DNA of 64,000 nt from Myxococcales bacterium (GTDB lineage: Bacteria; Myxococcota; Bradymonadia; UBA7976; UBA1532): assembly GCA_020633515.1 (NCBI GenBank), contig JACKDM010000028.1, forward strand, positions 1 to 64,000, read 5' to 3'. Made by a program: the position numbers and the translations under genes. A model generated the notes under the pieces. It saw only the letters and a program-made list of their open reading frames with translations, did no database searches and was not told the origin of the DNA. Below are positions 37,401 to 46,129 of the stretch, in pieces; position 1 is the first letter of the stretch; each line of letters starts with the position of its first letter.

Positions 37401-37979
37401 GACCTCTTCGCCGTAGCGGCGGCAGTCGGGGTCGACGTTGAGCAGGTAGAGGGCGTCGTCGCGGAAGTCGTCGTTGGCGCGGTGGCGGGCGAGGATGTCG
37501 TCGAGGTCGAGGGGGGCGTCGAAGGAGACGAAGATGGGGGCGAAGGCGCCGAAGCCGTCCATCTCGTTGAAGGCGGCGCGGGTGGCGTTCTCGTGGGCGG
37601 TGGCGGCGTCGAGGGGGATGGCGACGCGGCGGCCGGTGAGGGCGCCGGGGTCTTTGCGGGTGAGGGCGTCGTTGGGGAGCGGGATGTCGGGGCGGGGGGG
37701 GGCGTCGGGGGCGAAGACGACGGCGGGGCCGCCGGTGGCGCGGGGGGGCGGAGCAGGGCGGGCGGCGCGCGCGTCGGGGGGTCGGCGTCGGGGTCGGCGT
37801 CGCGGCTGGCGTCGGCGGGGTCGGCGTCGGCGGCGGGGCGCGGCGTCGGGCGGCGGCGGGCGGGCGTCGCGGGGGGCGTCGGCGGGGTCGTCGCAGCCGG
37901 CGAGCGCGGCGAGCGCGGCGAGCGCGGCGAGCGCAGTGAGCGCGGTGAGCGCGGTGAGCGCGGTGAGCAGGCGGCGCAT
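34314..37979 (-). CDS. Large alpha/beta-hydrolase lipoprotein
   Basis: 1221 residues. GGGAGGAG lies before the ATG; the signal peptide is an unusual run of ALTALTAL/ALAALA units ending in the lipobox LAGC. After a Pro/Arg linker the protein resembles large bacterial outer-membrane esterase-like lipoproteins: VAIPLDAAT, an EF-like DTDGDGQLDPGEDRDGDG, and an alpha/beta-hydrolase core with VVFTHGYGSSRAEI (oxyanion) and LWGISLGGITAGVLAG (nucleophile Ser in GxSxG). A further DVDGDGEVDLGG may bind calcium. The Arg-rich linker is normal Asp/Ala linker read out of frame between two compensating shifts (about 37775-37845). The substrate is unknown; lipase or esterase activity is likely. Confidence 0.85.
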   Translation of the reverse strand: MRRLLTALTALTALTALAALAALAALAGCDDPADAPRDARPPPPDAAPRRRRRPRRRQPRRRPRRRPPDARAARPAPPPRATGGPAVVFAPDAPPRPDIPLPNDALTRKDPGALTGRRVAIPLDAATAHENATRAAFNEMDGFGAFAPIFVSFDAPLDLDDILARHRANDDFRDDALYLLNVDPDCRRYGEEVALDIGRRRYPATIYRHSRRVPDPEAPDGYRLDERSNAYFPFDPMGEANSLLFPERDEDTDGDGQLDPGEDRDGDGVLDLANLHPRGACDAHPPGTDFDRCVADHLLTWYERQTHTLILRPLWPLEQQCTYAVVLTHRLRGEDTRPVTSPLEGINLATQSDDLRPVLDLVTRYDLTPDDIAFTWSFTVGSMTRDLEALRAGLYGHGPFARLAAEFPPERLRLWSRGELGGARGDDRPLVPGACAGAGLTYLWQHGIGEWDPNMCALEADFSTVGGIFGGTFEAPYLLTDSDGIATERYPADDDERWQLDPITGEARIGTATVPFWCALPIERAVCPPGNPDGVPFCKPFPTVVFTHGYGSSRAEITSHLGRHTAMGTAVCALDAPGHGLDRWLADPRAGAALIGARVGFTRYGVPALAEMLARGRDRDLDNDGLPDGGADQWTADLFHTRDMVRQSALEVMQLVRILRAMDGREGPQGVLGDVDGDGEVDLGGPLTTLGLWGISLGGITAGVLAGAEPSLDAVSPNAGGAGLVDIAMRSSLGGLPDAIILPMIGPIIAGCLPVDAHDNPLPPAAETTDDCLGTGLDDTITGDTLRVGAYVTVLARQRTRAIGALTGVRPGDRVRLRNRRTGAEATTLINARGHFRLAVAADALGAVERRPIVGIEPGRGAVAFEDTPRLGDPLELTVYVGDSDTVRGVLDRFGRDVEHFATRYPAGAPLVALAPGLGLGRNTPDFRRFAGIAQHAVSPADPGVWAAHVIEEPLDFGYDPHRPTGNTRVLMMPVAGDRVVPVNTGVAMARAAGLLGSWRRDPDRFGPEHGWRELFVPDPRHGTSIDQALADRHVIEGDHRLQRHADNPINPNVMYDIDDLSDGTAAWSCGPSDWSGGNGEHECPDAVAGQEVFFGVPHPAPGDALRVDRPRDGRVDGLRVPVVRPAGQHGIYNAQPFRVFDHDAYTVNLTARFLATGGRVLGHEPGCDCTADRLPAFTRAGAPIYPSFDRACGPDELKLCDPVCAAAWGIVVPEEAPCEE
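37900..37970. repeat. 9-bp tandem repeat encoding the signal peptide
   Basis: GAGCGCGGC and GAGCGCGGT units repeat about seven times. On the minus strand they encode the ALT/ALA triplets that make the whole hydrophobic core of the lipoprotein signal peptide. Confidence 0.85.
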
Positions 37980-38092
37980 CGGTCTCCTCCCAAGGGTCGA
38001 GCGGCGCGGGGTGCGCGCGGCGAGGATGCCATCGCCCGGCGCCGAGGGGGCCGTGATTCGGCGGCGGCGCGGCGCGCGGGAGCCATCGGGGC

Positions 38093-38121
38093 TTGAGCGC
38101 GGCGCGGAACCTCGTTAGAGA
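38093..38121 (+). promoter_or_regulatory. Candidate promoter giving a leaderless antiporter mRNA
   Basis: TTGAGC at 38093-38098, 17 bases, then TAGAGA at 38116-38121. Transcription would begin about seven bases later, at the ATG (38128) itself. There is no Shine-Dalgarno, which fits a leaderless start. Confidence 0.5.
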
Positions 38122-38127
38122 CCGGAC

Positions 38128-40158
38128 ATGCACGCGCCCGGTTTCCTCGCCGATCTCGCCGTCGTCCTCCTCGTCGCCTCGGCGACCGCGATGCTCTCGC
38201 GGGCGCTCGGGCAGCCGACGGTGCTCGGCTACCTCGTCGCGGGGCTGATCGTGGGGCCCTATCTACCGATCCCGGTCTTCGCCGATCCGGGGCGCACGCA
38301 CGCGCTCTCCGAGCTCGGCGTGGTGCTCGTCATGTTCGTCGTGGGGCTCGAGCTGCGGCTCAAGCGGCTGGTGGCGGTGCTGCCGACGGCCGGGGTGAGC
38401 ACGGCGGTCGAGGTCGCGACGCTGCTCGGGGCGGGTTATGGGATCGGGCGGCTGCTCGGGTGGACGCCGGAGGCGGCGGTCTTCCTCGGGGCGTCGATCT
38501 GCATCGCGAGCACGATGGTGGTCAGCAAGCTCTTCGAGGAGCGGCCGGTGGCGGCCGACGTGCGCGAGCATGTCATGAGCATGCTGGTGATTCAGGACGT
38601 GATCGCGATCGTGCTCGCCGCGGTGCTGACCGCGGTCGCGGCGGGGCACGCGCTCTCGGCGGTGGGGCTGCTCGCGGTGGTGGGGCGGCTCGGCGCGGTG
38701 CTGGTCGGGATCGTGGTCGGCGGCCTCTTCGTGGTGCCGCGGCTCGTGCGGCGGGTGGTCGCGACGGGGAGCGACGAGCTCTTGGTGGTGGTGTGCATGG
38801 GGCTCTGCTTCGGGCTCGCGCTCGCCGCCGACGCGCTCGGCTACTCGGTCGCGCTCGGGGCGTTCTTCGGGGGCATGCTCGTCGCCGAGTCGGGCGAGGC
38901 GCACCGGGTCGAGCACCTCACCCGGCCGCTGCGTGATCTCTTCGCGGCGATCTTCTTCGTCTCGATCGGGATGACCGTCGACCCGCGGCTCGCGATCGAG
39001 CACCTGCCGACCTCGCTGCTGGTGTTCGCGGTGGTGGTCGTCGCGCAGGCGGTGAGCGTCTCGGCGAGCGGGGTGCTCTCGGGCAACGGGCTGCGGCGCT
39101 CGGTGACGGCGGGGCTCTCGCTCGGGCAGATCGGGGAGTTCGGGTTCATCCTGTCGGCGATCGGGATCGAGGCGGGGATCGCGCCGCCGGCGCTGGCGCC
39201 GATCGTGGTCACGGTCGCGGTGTTGAGCGCGTTCAGCACGCCGTTTGCGATGGGGTTCGCCGATCGGGCGGTGCGGGCGATCGACCACCGGCTGCCGCGG
39301 GCGATGCAGGACATGCTGAGCCTGCACGAGGCGTGGTTCGAGAAGCTGCGGGCCTCGCGGGCGACGCCGCGCTCGCCGCTGTCGCGCACGGTCGCGGTGA
39401 TCGCGTTCGACGGGGGCGCGACGGCGCTGGTGGTGATGGCGGCGGCGGTGGGGTTCGAGCGGCTGCGGGCGTTCGCCGAGGTGCGGCTGGGGCTGCCGGC
39501 GCCGTGGGACGGGGTGGCGGTGGTCGCGGCGGCGGCGCTGCTCGCGGTGGTGCCGGCGGTGAGTCTGGTGCGGGCGACGCGGGCGCTCGGGGCGCAGGTC
39601 TGCGAGCGGGTCTTCGGCGCGGCGCCCGACGGGCGGCCCGACCGGCCGCGGCGGGTGCTCGTCGTCTCGGTGCAGCTCATGGTGCTGCTCGCGGTGGGCA
39701 CGCCGCTGGCGGTGGTGGTGCTGCCGTTCGCCGGGAGCGGCTTCGTGATCGCGCTGGTGGTGCTCGCCGTGGGCGCGGCGCTGCTGTTGTATCGCACGGC
39801 GGGGCGGGTCGCGCCGCAGGTGCGGTTCAGCGCCGACCAGCTCGTCGACCTGCTCGCGCGGCAGACGCGTGATCCGGCGGGCGCGAGCGCGGTGCCCGAG
39901 CCGGGCATCCTCGGGCTCGATCGCGCGGCCGGGGTGACGCTCGATCCGGGCGCCTGGGCGGTGGGGCGCACGCTGGCGGGGATCGATCTGCGCGCGGTGA
40001 CCGGGGCGACAGTGGTCGCGATCCGCAGCGCCGACGCCGAGCGGCGGCTGCCGAAGGGCACCGAGGTGCTGCGCGCGGGTGACGTGCTCGCGCTCGCCGG
40101 GCCCGAGGCGGCGCTGGCGGCGGCGCAGGCGCTGCTCGTCGAGGGCCCGCCGCCGTGA
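38128..40158 (+). CDS. CPA2-family cation:proton antiporter with TrkA-C domain
   Basis: 676 residues. About 12 membrane helices with CPA2/KefB hallmarks: GQPTVLGYLVAGLIVGPYLP, FVVGLELRLKRL, and GASICIASTMVVSKLF. Residues 400-560 hold further hydrophobic segments not usual in KefB, and the C-terminal 75 residues (GRTLAGIDLRAVTGATVVAI, then VLRAGDVLALAGPEAAL) are a TrkA-C/RCK_C regulatory domain; the NAD-binding TrkA-N is missing. It exchanges K+ or Na+ for H+ across the inner membrane. Together with Mrp and NhaR nearby it makes a pH/sodium-homeostasis neighbourhood. No repeat inserts are seen. Confidence 0.9.
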   Translation: MHAPGFLADLAVVLLVASATAMLSRALGQPTVLGYLVAGLIVGPYLPIPVFADPGRTHALSELGVVLVMFVVGLELRLKRLVAVLPTAGVSTAVEVATLLGAGYGIGRLLGWTPEAAVFLGASICIASTMVVSKLFEERPVAADVREHVMSMLVIQDVIAIVLAAVLTAVAAGHALSAVGLLAVVGRLGAVLVGIVVGGLFVVPRLVRRVVATGSDELLVVVCMGLCFGLALAADALGYSVALGAFFGGMLVAESGEAHRVEHLTRPLRDLFAAIFFVSIGMTVDPRLAIEHLPTSLLVFAVVVVAQAVSVSASGVLSGNGLRRSVTAGLSLGQIGEFGFILSAIGIEAGIAPPALAPIVVTVAVLSAFSTPFAMGFADRAVRAIDHRLPRAMQDMLSLHEAWFEKLRASRATPRSPLSRTVAVIAFDGGATALVVMAAAVGFERLRAFAEVRLGLPAPWDGVAVVAAAALLAVVPAVSLVRATRALGAQVCERVFGAAPDGRPDRPRRVLVVSVQLMVLLAVGTPLAVVVLPFAGSGFVIALVVLAVGAALLLYRTAGRVAPQVRFSADQLVDLLARQTRDPAGASAVPEPGILGLDRAAGVTLDPGAWAVGRTLAGIDLRAVTGATVVAIRSADAERRLPKGTEVLRAGDVLALAGPEAALAAAQALLVEGPPP

Positions 40159-40213
40159 CGGCGCCCGACGGGGGCTCATCTCTCCGTCGATCACCCCCGA
40201 TCGGAGGACCCCG

Positions 40214-41470
40214 ATGAACACCCCGCCCCCTGCCCTGCCCGACGCGCCCCTCGTGCCCATCGATGACACCCCGCCCGCCGATCCACGGGCCGGCGCGCGG
40301 CGGGTGCTCGTCACCTCGGCGCGGCTGCCGTTTGCGCTCGACACCATCCGCAAGCTCGGCGAGGCGGGGCACGTCGTCTTCGCGGCCGACTCCGAGGGCT
40401 CGGCGCCGGGGCTCGGCTCGAAGCACGTCGAGCAGCCGCTCGTGGTGCCGCCGCCGTATGGCGAGCCGCTGGCGTTCGTCGAGCGGGTGGTCGAGATCGT
40501 GCGCAGCCAGGGCATCGACCTCGTCCTGCCGGCCTTCGAGGAGGCGTTCCTGCTCGCGCGCCACCGCGGCGACCTGCCGCCGGGGGTCGAGCTCTTCACC
40601 GGCGACTTCGAGGCGCTGGTGCGGCTGCACGACAAGTCGAAGCTCGTGGAGCTGGCGCGCGCGCTCGACATCCCGATCGCGCCGAGCCGGATCGTGCGCA
40701 GCGACGCGGAGTTGCAGGCGGCGCTCGGCGAGTTCGACCCGTACTTCGCGCGGCCGGCGTTCGGGCGGGGCGGGGTGGAGCTGCTGACCAACCACGGCGC
40801 GCTCGCCGGCGCGCTCGACCCGGCGAGGTGTCATCCGACCGAGGCGGTGCCGTGGATCGTGCAAGGCTACGTCGAAGGCACCGATGTCTGCACCTTCAGC
40901 ATGGCACACCATGGCAGGCTGGTGCTGCACTCGACCTATGAGCACCCCAAGACGATCGCCGACGCGGGTGGCATCGTCTTCGAGTCGGTCGACTGCGAGG
41001 AGACGCTGGGGATCGTGCGGCGGGTGGTCGAGGCGCTCGGCTATCACGGGCACATCAGCTTCGACTTCCTGCGCGGCGACGATGGCATCTATCTGGTCGA
41101 GTGCAACCCGCGCCCGACGAACGGGGTGGCGATGTGGCCGACCGATGAGTATGCGGCGGCGCTCGCCGACGTCGATGGCACGACGCTGCGGCGGCTGCCG
41201 GCGGGGCGGCGGGCGAAGATCGGGCTGGCGCTGTTGCGGGACATGGTGCTCAACCCGAAGCACATCGTCGAGGATCTCAAGCTGCTCTTCGATGGCAGCA
41301 CCGATCTCTATGCGCGGCTGAGTGATCCCATGCCGTTGCTGTATACGCTGCTGTCGTATCGGCTGGTGAGCCGGCTCAAGGAGGTCAAGCAGGGCGAGGA
41401 CGTGGGGCGCTCGCCGCTGGTGGCGGCGCAGTTCGTCGACATCGCGTGGAACGGCGAGCCGCTGCCTTGA
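40214..41470 (+). CDS. ATP-grasp domain protein
   Basis: 418 residues. GGAGG precedes the ATG by seven bases. The body begins with a Rossmann-like VLVTSARLPFALDTIRKLGE, then an ATP-grasp fold of the carbamoyl-phosphate-synthase-like type: KLVELARALDIPIAPSRIV, EFDPYFARPAFGRGGVELL (ATP loop), IVQGYVEGTDVCTFS and SFDFLRGDDGIYLVECNPRP, with Glu and Asn for metal binding. Such enzymes join a carboxylate to an amine or thiol. The convergent GNAT gene is nine bases away. The substrate is unknown. Confidence 0.88.
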   Translation: MNTPPPALPDAPLVPIDDTPPADPRAGARRVLVTSARLPFALDTIRKLGEAGHVVFAADSEGSAPGLGSKHVEQPLVVPPPYGEPLAFVERVVEIVRSQGIDLVLPAFEEAFLLARHRGDLPPGVELFTGDFEALVRLHDKSKLVELARALDIPIAPSRIVRSDAELQAALGEFDPYFARPAFGRGGVELLTNHGALAGALDPARCHPTEAVPWIVQGYVEGTDVCTFSMAHHGRLVLHSTYEHPKTIADAGGIVFESVDCEETLGIVRRVVEALGYHGHISFDFLRGDDGIYLVECNPRPTNGVAMWPTDEYAAALADVDGTTLRRLPAGRRAKIGLALLRDMVLNPKHIVEDLKLLFDGSTDLYARLSDPMPLLYTLLSYRLVSRLKEVKQGEDVGRSPLVAAQFVDIAWNGEPLP

Positions 41471-41479
41471 TGGCAGCGT

Positions 41480-42547
41480 TCAGGGGCCGGGATAGAGGCA
41501 GACGCCGCGGTCGGTGATGGCATCGAGCATGGCTTCGGTGCCATCGCCAAACGCGGCGACGGAGACGCTGATCGGGGTGTCGAAGAGGCGGGTGACGAGG
41601 TCGAAGACGCCGCCCTCGGCGAGCGCCGCGCGGGTGGGGCCGGCGGGGTCGAGGAAGAAGACGGCGACGTTGACGCCGTGGCGGGCGCAGAGCGCCTCGA
41701 CGAAGCCGGGCCAGCGGTCTTCGAAGCCGGGGCGGACGTAGAGGTCGTGCAGCTTGAGCCAGCGGAGGTCGTCGAGGTCGACGCGGTCGCGCACGCCGGG
41801 GACCCGCACGAGCGTGCGCACGATGGGATCGAGCGCGCCGCCGATGTCATCGAGGATGAGGCGCTCGACGTGCACCGAGGCGCCGGCGACGGGGCCGCCC
41901 TGGCCGGGCACGATGAAGTAGCGGGCGGGGTCGATGCGGGCGCCGACGTCGCTGAGGCCGAGCGCGGCGTACTGCGCGCGCAGCGCCTCGGCGATGGCGG
42001 GGGTCTCGCCGGGGTTGAGCGGCTCGATGTGGGTCTCTTCGCGGGGGCGGTGCAGGTAGACGGGCAGCGCGGAGAAGGTGCCGATGACGCGGGCGTCGAG
42101 GTCGCCGAGGAGCTTCTGGGAGCGGGCGTTCTCGCCTTCGATGCAGCCATAGGTGAGCAGCGGGCGGCCCTCGGCGCCGGCGCGGGCGCGGAACCATGCG
42201 AACGCCTGCTCGACGAGGACGCGGCCGTAGCCCTGGCCCTGCTGGCCGTCGGCGACGGTGAGGAGGCCGCGGTACCAGGCGTCGAGGGTGCCGAGCGGGG
42301 TGTGTACGCGCTTCTTGCTGAGCACGTAGGTGCCGACGAGGGCGCCGTCGTGTTCGAGCTCGAGGTAGAGCGGGTGGCTGATCGCGCGCAGGTGTGATGC
42401 CATGCCGCGGTAGCGATAGCGCAGGCCCTTGGTGCCAAAGGCGGTCGCTTCGATGTGGGCGATGAGGCGGTCGTCGGCGACCTCGCGGGCGGTCAGCGTG
42501 AGGCCGCGGGCGGGGTCGCGCCAGGTCAGCGAGGGTGTCTCTCTCAT
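41480..42547 (-). CDS. GNAT-family N-acetyltransferase
   Basis: 355 residues. The N-terminal 170 residues form a GNAT domain: YVLSKKRVHTPLGTLDAWYR, then GLLTVADGQQGQGYGRVLVE, where QGQGYG is the acetyl-CoA pyrophosphate loop. The second half (GGPVAGASVHVERLILDDIG) is a second, GNAT-like lobe, as in two-domain acetyltransferases. ATG 42547 lies 16 bases after the lipase-like gene, so they may be one transcript. The partner ATP-grasp gene is convergent. The acceptor is unknown. Confidence 0.85.
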   Translation of the reverse strand: MRETPSLTWRDPARGLTLTAREVADDRLIAHIEATAFGTKGLRYRYRGMASHLRAISHPLYLELEHDGALVGTYVLSKKRVHTPLGTLDAWYRGLLTVADGQQGQGYGRVLVEQAFAWFRARAGAEGRPLLTYGCIEGENARSQKLLGDLDARVIGTFSALPVYLHRPREETHIEPLNPGETPAIAEALRAQYAALGLSDVGARIDPARYFIVPGQGGPVAGASVHVERLILDDIGGALDPIVRTLVRVPGVRDRVDLDDLRWLKLHDLYVRPGFEDRWPGFVEALCARHGVNVAVFFLDPAGPTRAALAEGGVFDLVTRLFDTPISVSVAAFGDGTEAMLDAITDRGVCLYPGP

Positions 42548-42563
42548 GCCCGATTCGATGCGA

Positions 42564-43775
42564 TCACTCGCCGGGTCGTCTCGCGGTGGGCGTCGAGGTG
42601 GTGAGGGCGCCGGGTGATGGGTCGCCGAGGTCGGCGAGGAGGGCTTCGGCCTCGGGTTGGTCCTTGAGGTAGCGGTCGAAGAGCGCGAGCGCGCGGCGAC
42701 CGACCTCGGCCTGCGCGGCGGCGAGCGGCATGTCGCCCTCGGCGCAGCCGTCGCGGGCGAGGCGGCCGCCGAACCAGCCGGCGAGGGTGGCGCTGATGGA
42801 GTCGACGAGCGGGCAGACGTCGGTGGCGCTGAGGTGGCCGGCGGTGGGGAGCGCGAGCAGGTAGCGGGGGCCGCGGAGCGCGGCGTAGGTGGCGCGCTGG
42901 AAGCGGTCGAAGGGGGTGGTGAGGTCGCGCTGGCCGCCGACGATGAGGGTGGGGATGGCGACGTGGGCGAGGCCGTCGGGGCCGAAGCGGTCGAAGCCGG
43001 CGGGGGCGAGGAGGAGCGCGGCGCGGACGCGGGGGTCGCGGAACGAGACGCGCTCGCGGTCGCCGGGGAGGTGGCGGAGCGCTGCGCAGTGGCGTTCGAG
43101 GCTGCCGAGGGGGCACTCGCGGCGGAGGCGGGCGATTTCGAAGGTGGCGCCGGCGACGGCGAGCGCGGTGTAGCCGCCGAGGCTGTGGCCGGCGACGCCG
43201 ATGCGGGCGGGGTCGATGAGGCCGCGGAGGATGGGGTCGCGGGCGGTGTCGCGGGCGAGGAGGGCGTCGATGACGAAGGCGACGTCGCGGGGGCGGTCGA
43301 TGGTGCTCTGCGCGCGGCGGTCTTCGTCGATGCCGCCGACGATGTCGAAGAGGGTGTTGCCGGTGTGGTCGGGCGCGGCGACGACGTAGCCGTGGCTGGC
43401 GAGGTACTCGGCGAGGGTGATGTGGGCGTAGCGGGTCGAGGCGAAGCCGTGGCTGAGCACGACGAGCGGGTAGCGGCCCGCGCGGTCGCGGTCGGCGTCG
43501 CGGATGGCGCCGGTGGGCGAGGCGAGGCCGCCGAGGCGGAAGCCCTTGGCGGCGAGGTCGTAGCGGGCGGGCTCGGCGCCGGCGGATTCGCGGGCGGGGT
43601 ACCACAGCTCGACGGTGAGCGGGCGGTCGCGGCGGGCGTCGCGCAGCTCGAGGGTGGTGACGCCGACGGCGTGGCGGCCGGTGTCGGCGGGGCGTTCGAG
43701 GGGGGCGGGGGCGCGGCAGGACCAGAGCCAGGCGAGGGCGAGGAGGGCGAGGGCGCGCTTGCCGATCCGCTGCAT
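42564..43775 (-). CDS. Alpha/beta-hydrolase lipoprotein (PAF-acetylhydrolase/dienelactone-hydrolase-like)
   Basis: 403 residues. Signal peptide LALLALAWLW followed by SC suggests a lipidated Cys. The hydrolase core shows the oxyanion segment PLVVLSHGFASTRYAHIT, the nucleophile elbow IGVAGHSLGGYTALAV, an acid near IPTLIVGGQRDLTTP and a His in PTAGHLSATD. The overall order (VELWYPARE, VAAPDHTGNT) matches PAF-acetylhydrolase-like enzymes. It should act on an ester in the periplasm or at the outer membrane. All catalytic residues are present. Confidence 0.9.
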   Translation of the reverse strand: MQRIGKRALALLALAWLWSCRAPAPLERPADTGRHAVGVTTLELRDARRDRPLTVELWYPARESAGAEPARYDLAAKGFRLGGLASPTGAIRDADRDRAGRYPLVVLSHGFASTRYAHITLAEYLASHGYVVAAPDHTGNTLFDIVGGIDEDRRAQSTIDRPRDVAFVIDALLARDTARDPILRGLIDPARIGVAGHSLGGYTALAVAGATFEIARLRRECPLGSLERHCAALRHLPGDRERVSFRDPRVRAALLLAPAGFDRFGPDGLAHVAIPTLIVGGQRDLTTPFDRFQRATYAALRGPRYLLALPTAGHLSATDVCPLVDSISATLAGWFGGRLARDGCAEGDMPLAAAQAEVGRRALALFDRYLKDQPEAEALLADLGDPSPGALTTSTPTARRPGE

Positions 43776-43955
43776 GGGCTTCCCTTCGGGGGCCGCGCCA
43801 CTTCCCCGGGCGCGGCGGCGCGCGGGAGAACCGGGGCGGGGCGGCGATTGTTCCGGGGCGAAGTTTCGGACGGGACGGGGGCAGGGTGGCGCGCGGTGGG
43901 GGTTCGGATCCAGCGGCGGCGCGCGCGGCGGGCGGGGGCGGGCGGGGCGAGGTGC

Positions 43956-45011
43956 TCAGTAGTGGCGCTGCATCACGATGCGGTCGCCGCGGCGGACTTC
44001 GAGCGCGGTGCGGGTGAGGATGGCGGTCGCGGTGCGGTCGCGGGTGGCGACGATGAGCGCCTCGCCGATCTGCTCCCAGGGCAGCTTCTGCTCGACGGAC
44101 TTGTCGAGGTCGAGGCGGCCGTCGCCGCGGCGCATCACGAAGACGCGGTTGCCGATCTGCACGCCGTCCTTCTCGCCGCGGTCGATGAAGATCGTGTCGA
44201 ACTGCGCGAGCTCGGTGGTGGGCGGGAGCGCGTCGACGACGGTGCCTTGCAGGTCGATGAGGTTCTGGCGGGGCGCGACGACGGCGTAGTGGTCGAGCTC
44301 GCGCACGACCGGCTGGCCGCGCTCCATCTCGTTGAAGGCGGCGACGATGCGGGCGCGGGCGACGTTCTTCTCGACGGTCTCGACCTCGACCACGCCGTTG
44401 ATGCGGATCTTCTGGCCGAGGTTCTGGCCGGTGTCGGGGTGAATGACGTCGTGCATGACGTGGTAGACGCTGAAGCGGTCGCCGACGCGGATCTTCTGGA
44501 GCTCGTCGTCTTCCATCTCGAGGTAGACGAGGTCGTCGAGGCTGACGTAGCGGTAGGCGTGGGGCGAGAAGGCGAGGGTGCCGGGCGGGTCGAGCGGCTC
44601 CTCGGCGATGAAGCCTTCGTTGATGCTGACCTGGCGGGCGTTGGACGCGCCGATGGTGTACTCGAACGGGTCGACGACGACCCCGACGGGCTGCGGGCCG
44701 GTGCCCTCGCCGCGGCGGAGGCGGAGGATGTCGCCGGGGTAGATCCAGTGCGGGTTGGTGATGTGGGGGTTGAGCGCCCAGACGGTGGGCCAGCGCCAGG
44801 GCTCGTCGAAGTAGTAGGCGCAGATGTCCCACAGCGTGTCGCCCTGCTCGACGAGGTACTCCTCGGGGACCTGCGCGGGGCGGTCGCCGCTGACCTTGAT
44901 GCCCTGCGCGTCGGCGTCGCCGGTGAGCGCGCCGACGGCGGCGGCGGCGAGCCCGAGGGTGGCGAGGCCCGTGAGGAGGCCGGCGCGGTGCGGGGGGCGG
45001 GGGGTGGTCAT
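43956..45011 (-). CDS. LysM-domain periplasmic protein
   Basis: 351 residues. A signal peptide ends near VGALTGDADAQG. Residues 50-100 are a LysM domain (YLVEQGDTLWDICAYYFDEP, then WALNPHITNPHWIYPGDILR), which binds peptidoglycan. The rest contains FlgT/OmpA-like strands (VGDRFSVYHVMHDVIHPDTG) and repeated DR-GD motifs. It starts at 45011 (GGAG upstream), eight bases after the YbgF-like gene, and is its operon partner. A role at the cell wall is likely. Confidence 0.9.
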   Translation of the reverse strand: MTTPRPPHRAGLLTGLATLGLAAAAVGALTGDADAQGIKVSGDRPAQVPEEYLVEQGDTLWDICAYYFDEPWRWPTVWALNPHITNPHWIYPGDILRLRRGEGTGPQPVGVVVDPFEYTIGASNARQVSINEGFIAEEPLDPPGTLAFSPHAYRYVSLDDLVYLEMEDDELQKIRVGDRFSVYHVMHDVIHPDTGQNLGQKIRINGVVEVETVEKNVARARIVAAFNEMERGQPVVRELDHYAVVAPRQNLIDLQGTVVDALPPTTELAQFDTIFIDRGEKDGVQIGNRVFVMRRGDGRLDLDKSVEQKLPWEQIGEALIVATRDRTATAILTRTALEVRRGDRIVMQRHY

Positions 45012-45019
45012 CGGGGCTC

Positions 45020-46027
45020 CTACATGCGTCCGGGGGTGCGGTCGAGGCGGGCCTGGGCTTCGCGGGCGGCGGCGGTGTCGGGGTAGATCGCGCGCAGGCG
45101 GGCGAGGGTCTCGCGGCCCTCGGCGGCGCGGCCGAGCTTCTCCTGGGTCAGCCCGATCATCAAGAGCGCGTCGGGGACCTGGTTGCCGGTGGGGTAGCGG
45201 GTGAGCACGGCGCGGAAGGTGGTGAGCGCGGCGGCGTACTCGGCGCGGTCGTAGCGGCAGCGGCCGACGAGGTAGAGGGCGTTGTCGGCGAAGCCGTGCT
45301 CGGGCCAGGTGGCGACGACGGCGTCGAAGCCCTGGATGGCGGCGGTGAGGTCGCCGGCGCGGTAGCGGGCCTCGGCGGCGCGGTAGGCGGCGATGGGGCC
45401 CTGCGCGGCGGCGTCGAAGTCGGGCTGCGCGGCGAGCGGGCGGGTGCCGATGTTGCCGGCGAAGGCGGCGTTGGCGGGCGGGGGCACCGGGCGGCGGGCG
45501 CGGCGGCGGGGGCGGGGCGCGGTGTCGTCGTCCTCGGGGGTCATCGCGCCGGCGCCGCCGTCGAGGCGGTCGATGTCGGCCTGGGTGATGGTCGCGGGGG
45601 GCTGCTCGCCGGGGATGATGAGCGGCTCGCCGTCGTCGGTGTCGGCGGCGGCGTCGGTGTCGTCGGCGGCGTAGCGGTCGGCGTCGAGCGCGGCGGCCGG
45701 TGCGGGGGCGGCCGGGGTGTAGGCGGCCGGGGCGCGGGCGGCCGGGGCGGCGCGATCGGCGGACGGGGTCAGCCGCACGACGGGGAGGCGATCGGGGAGC
45801 GGGTGCAGCGCGCGGGCCTCGAGGTGGTCCTCGGCGAGCGCGAGGCGGTCGGAGATGGCTTCGAGGCGGCGGTTCTGGGTCTCGTAGGCTTCGCGCAGGC
45901 CGCGCAGCTCGCGGCGCATCTCGGCGACGCTCTCTTCGAGCGCCTCCTGTCGCGCGCCGCCGCACCCGGTCGAGAGACCGGCGGCCGAGAGCGCGGCGAT
46001 GGCGGCGAGGGCGCGGATCATGGGCAT
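45020..46027 (-). CDS. YbgF/CpoB-like TPR lipoprotein
   Basis: 335 residues. A lipobox-like LSTGC ends the signal peptide. A coiled coil (EESVAEMRRELRGLREAYET) precedes a Pro/Ala/Asp linker, and the last 125 residues are TPR repeats (AYRAAEARYRAGDLTAAIQG, FADNALYLVGRCRYDRAEYA, ALLMIGLTQEKLGRAAEG), the Tol-Pal YbgF/CpoB pattern. It may coordinate wall synthesis with outer-membrane constriction; in myxobacteria this is inferred. It has the best promoter in the window (TTGACA-N17-GACAAT). Start 46027 or 46021. Confidence 0.85.
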   Translation of the reverse strand: MPMIRALAAIAALSAAGLSTGCGGARQEALEESVAEMRRELRGLREAYETQNRRLEAISDRLALAEDHLEARALHPLPDRLPVVRLTPSADRAAPAARAPAAYTPAAPAPAAALDADRYAADDTDAAADTDDGEPLIIPGEQPPATITQADIDRLDGGAGAMTPEDDDTAPRPRRRARRPVPPPANAAFAGNIGTRPLAAQPDFDAAAQGPIAAYRAAEARYRAGDLTAAIQGFDAVVATWPEHGFADNALYLVGRCRYDRAEYAAALTTFRAVLTRYPTGNQVPDALLMIGLTQEKLGRAAEGRETLARLRAIYPDTAAAREAQARLDRTPGRM

Positions 46028-46045
46028 TCCAGCAGGTCCGCGGCG

Positions 46046-46074
46046 ATTGTCGGCGCCGCGCCGGGCGGTGTCAA
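46046..46074 (-). promoter_or_regulatory. Strong promoter of the YbgF-LysM operon
   Basis: On the minus strand, TTGACA (46074-46069), a 17-base spacer and GACAAT (46051-46046), near-consensus. Transcription would start about 12 bases before the ATG at 46027. Confidence 0.65.
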
Positions 46075-46080
46075 CCAAGG

Positions 46081-46129
46081 ACCCGACAACAAACACGTCG
46101 AGCGACCGCCGACTTGTTGGTTGCCGGGT
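46081..46129. promoter_or_regulatory. Imperfect inverted repeat upstream of the YbgF promoter
   Basis: ACCCGACAACAAACA (46081-46095) and TTGTTGGTTGCCGGGT (46114-46129) form a 15-16-base imperfect dyad around an 18-base centre. It could be an operator for the divergent promoters. Confidence 0.4.
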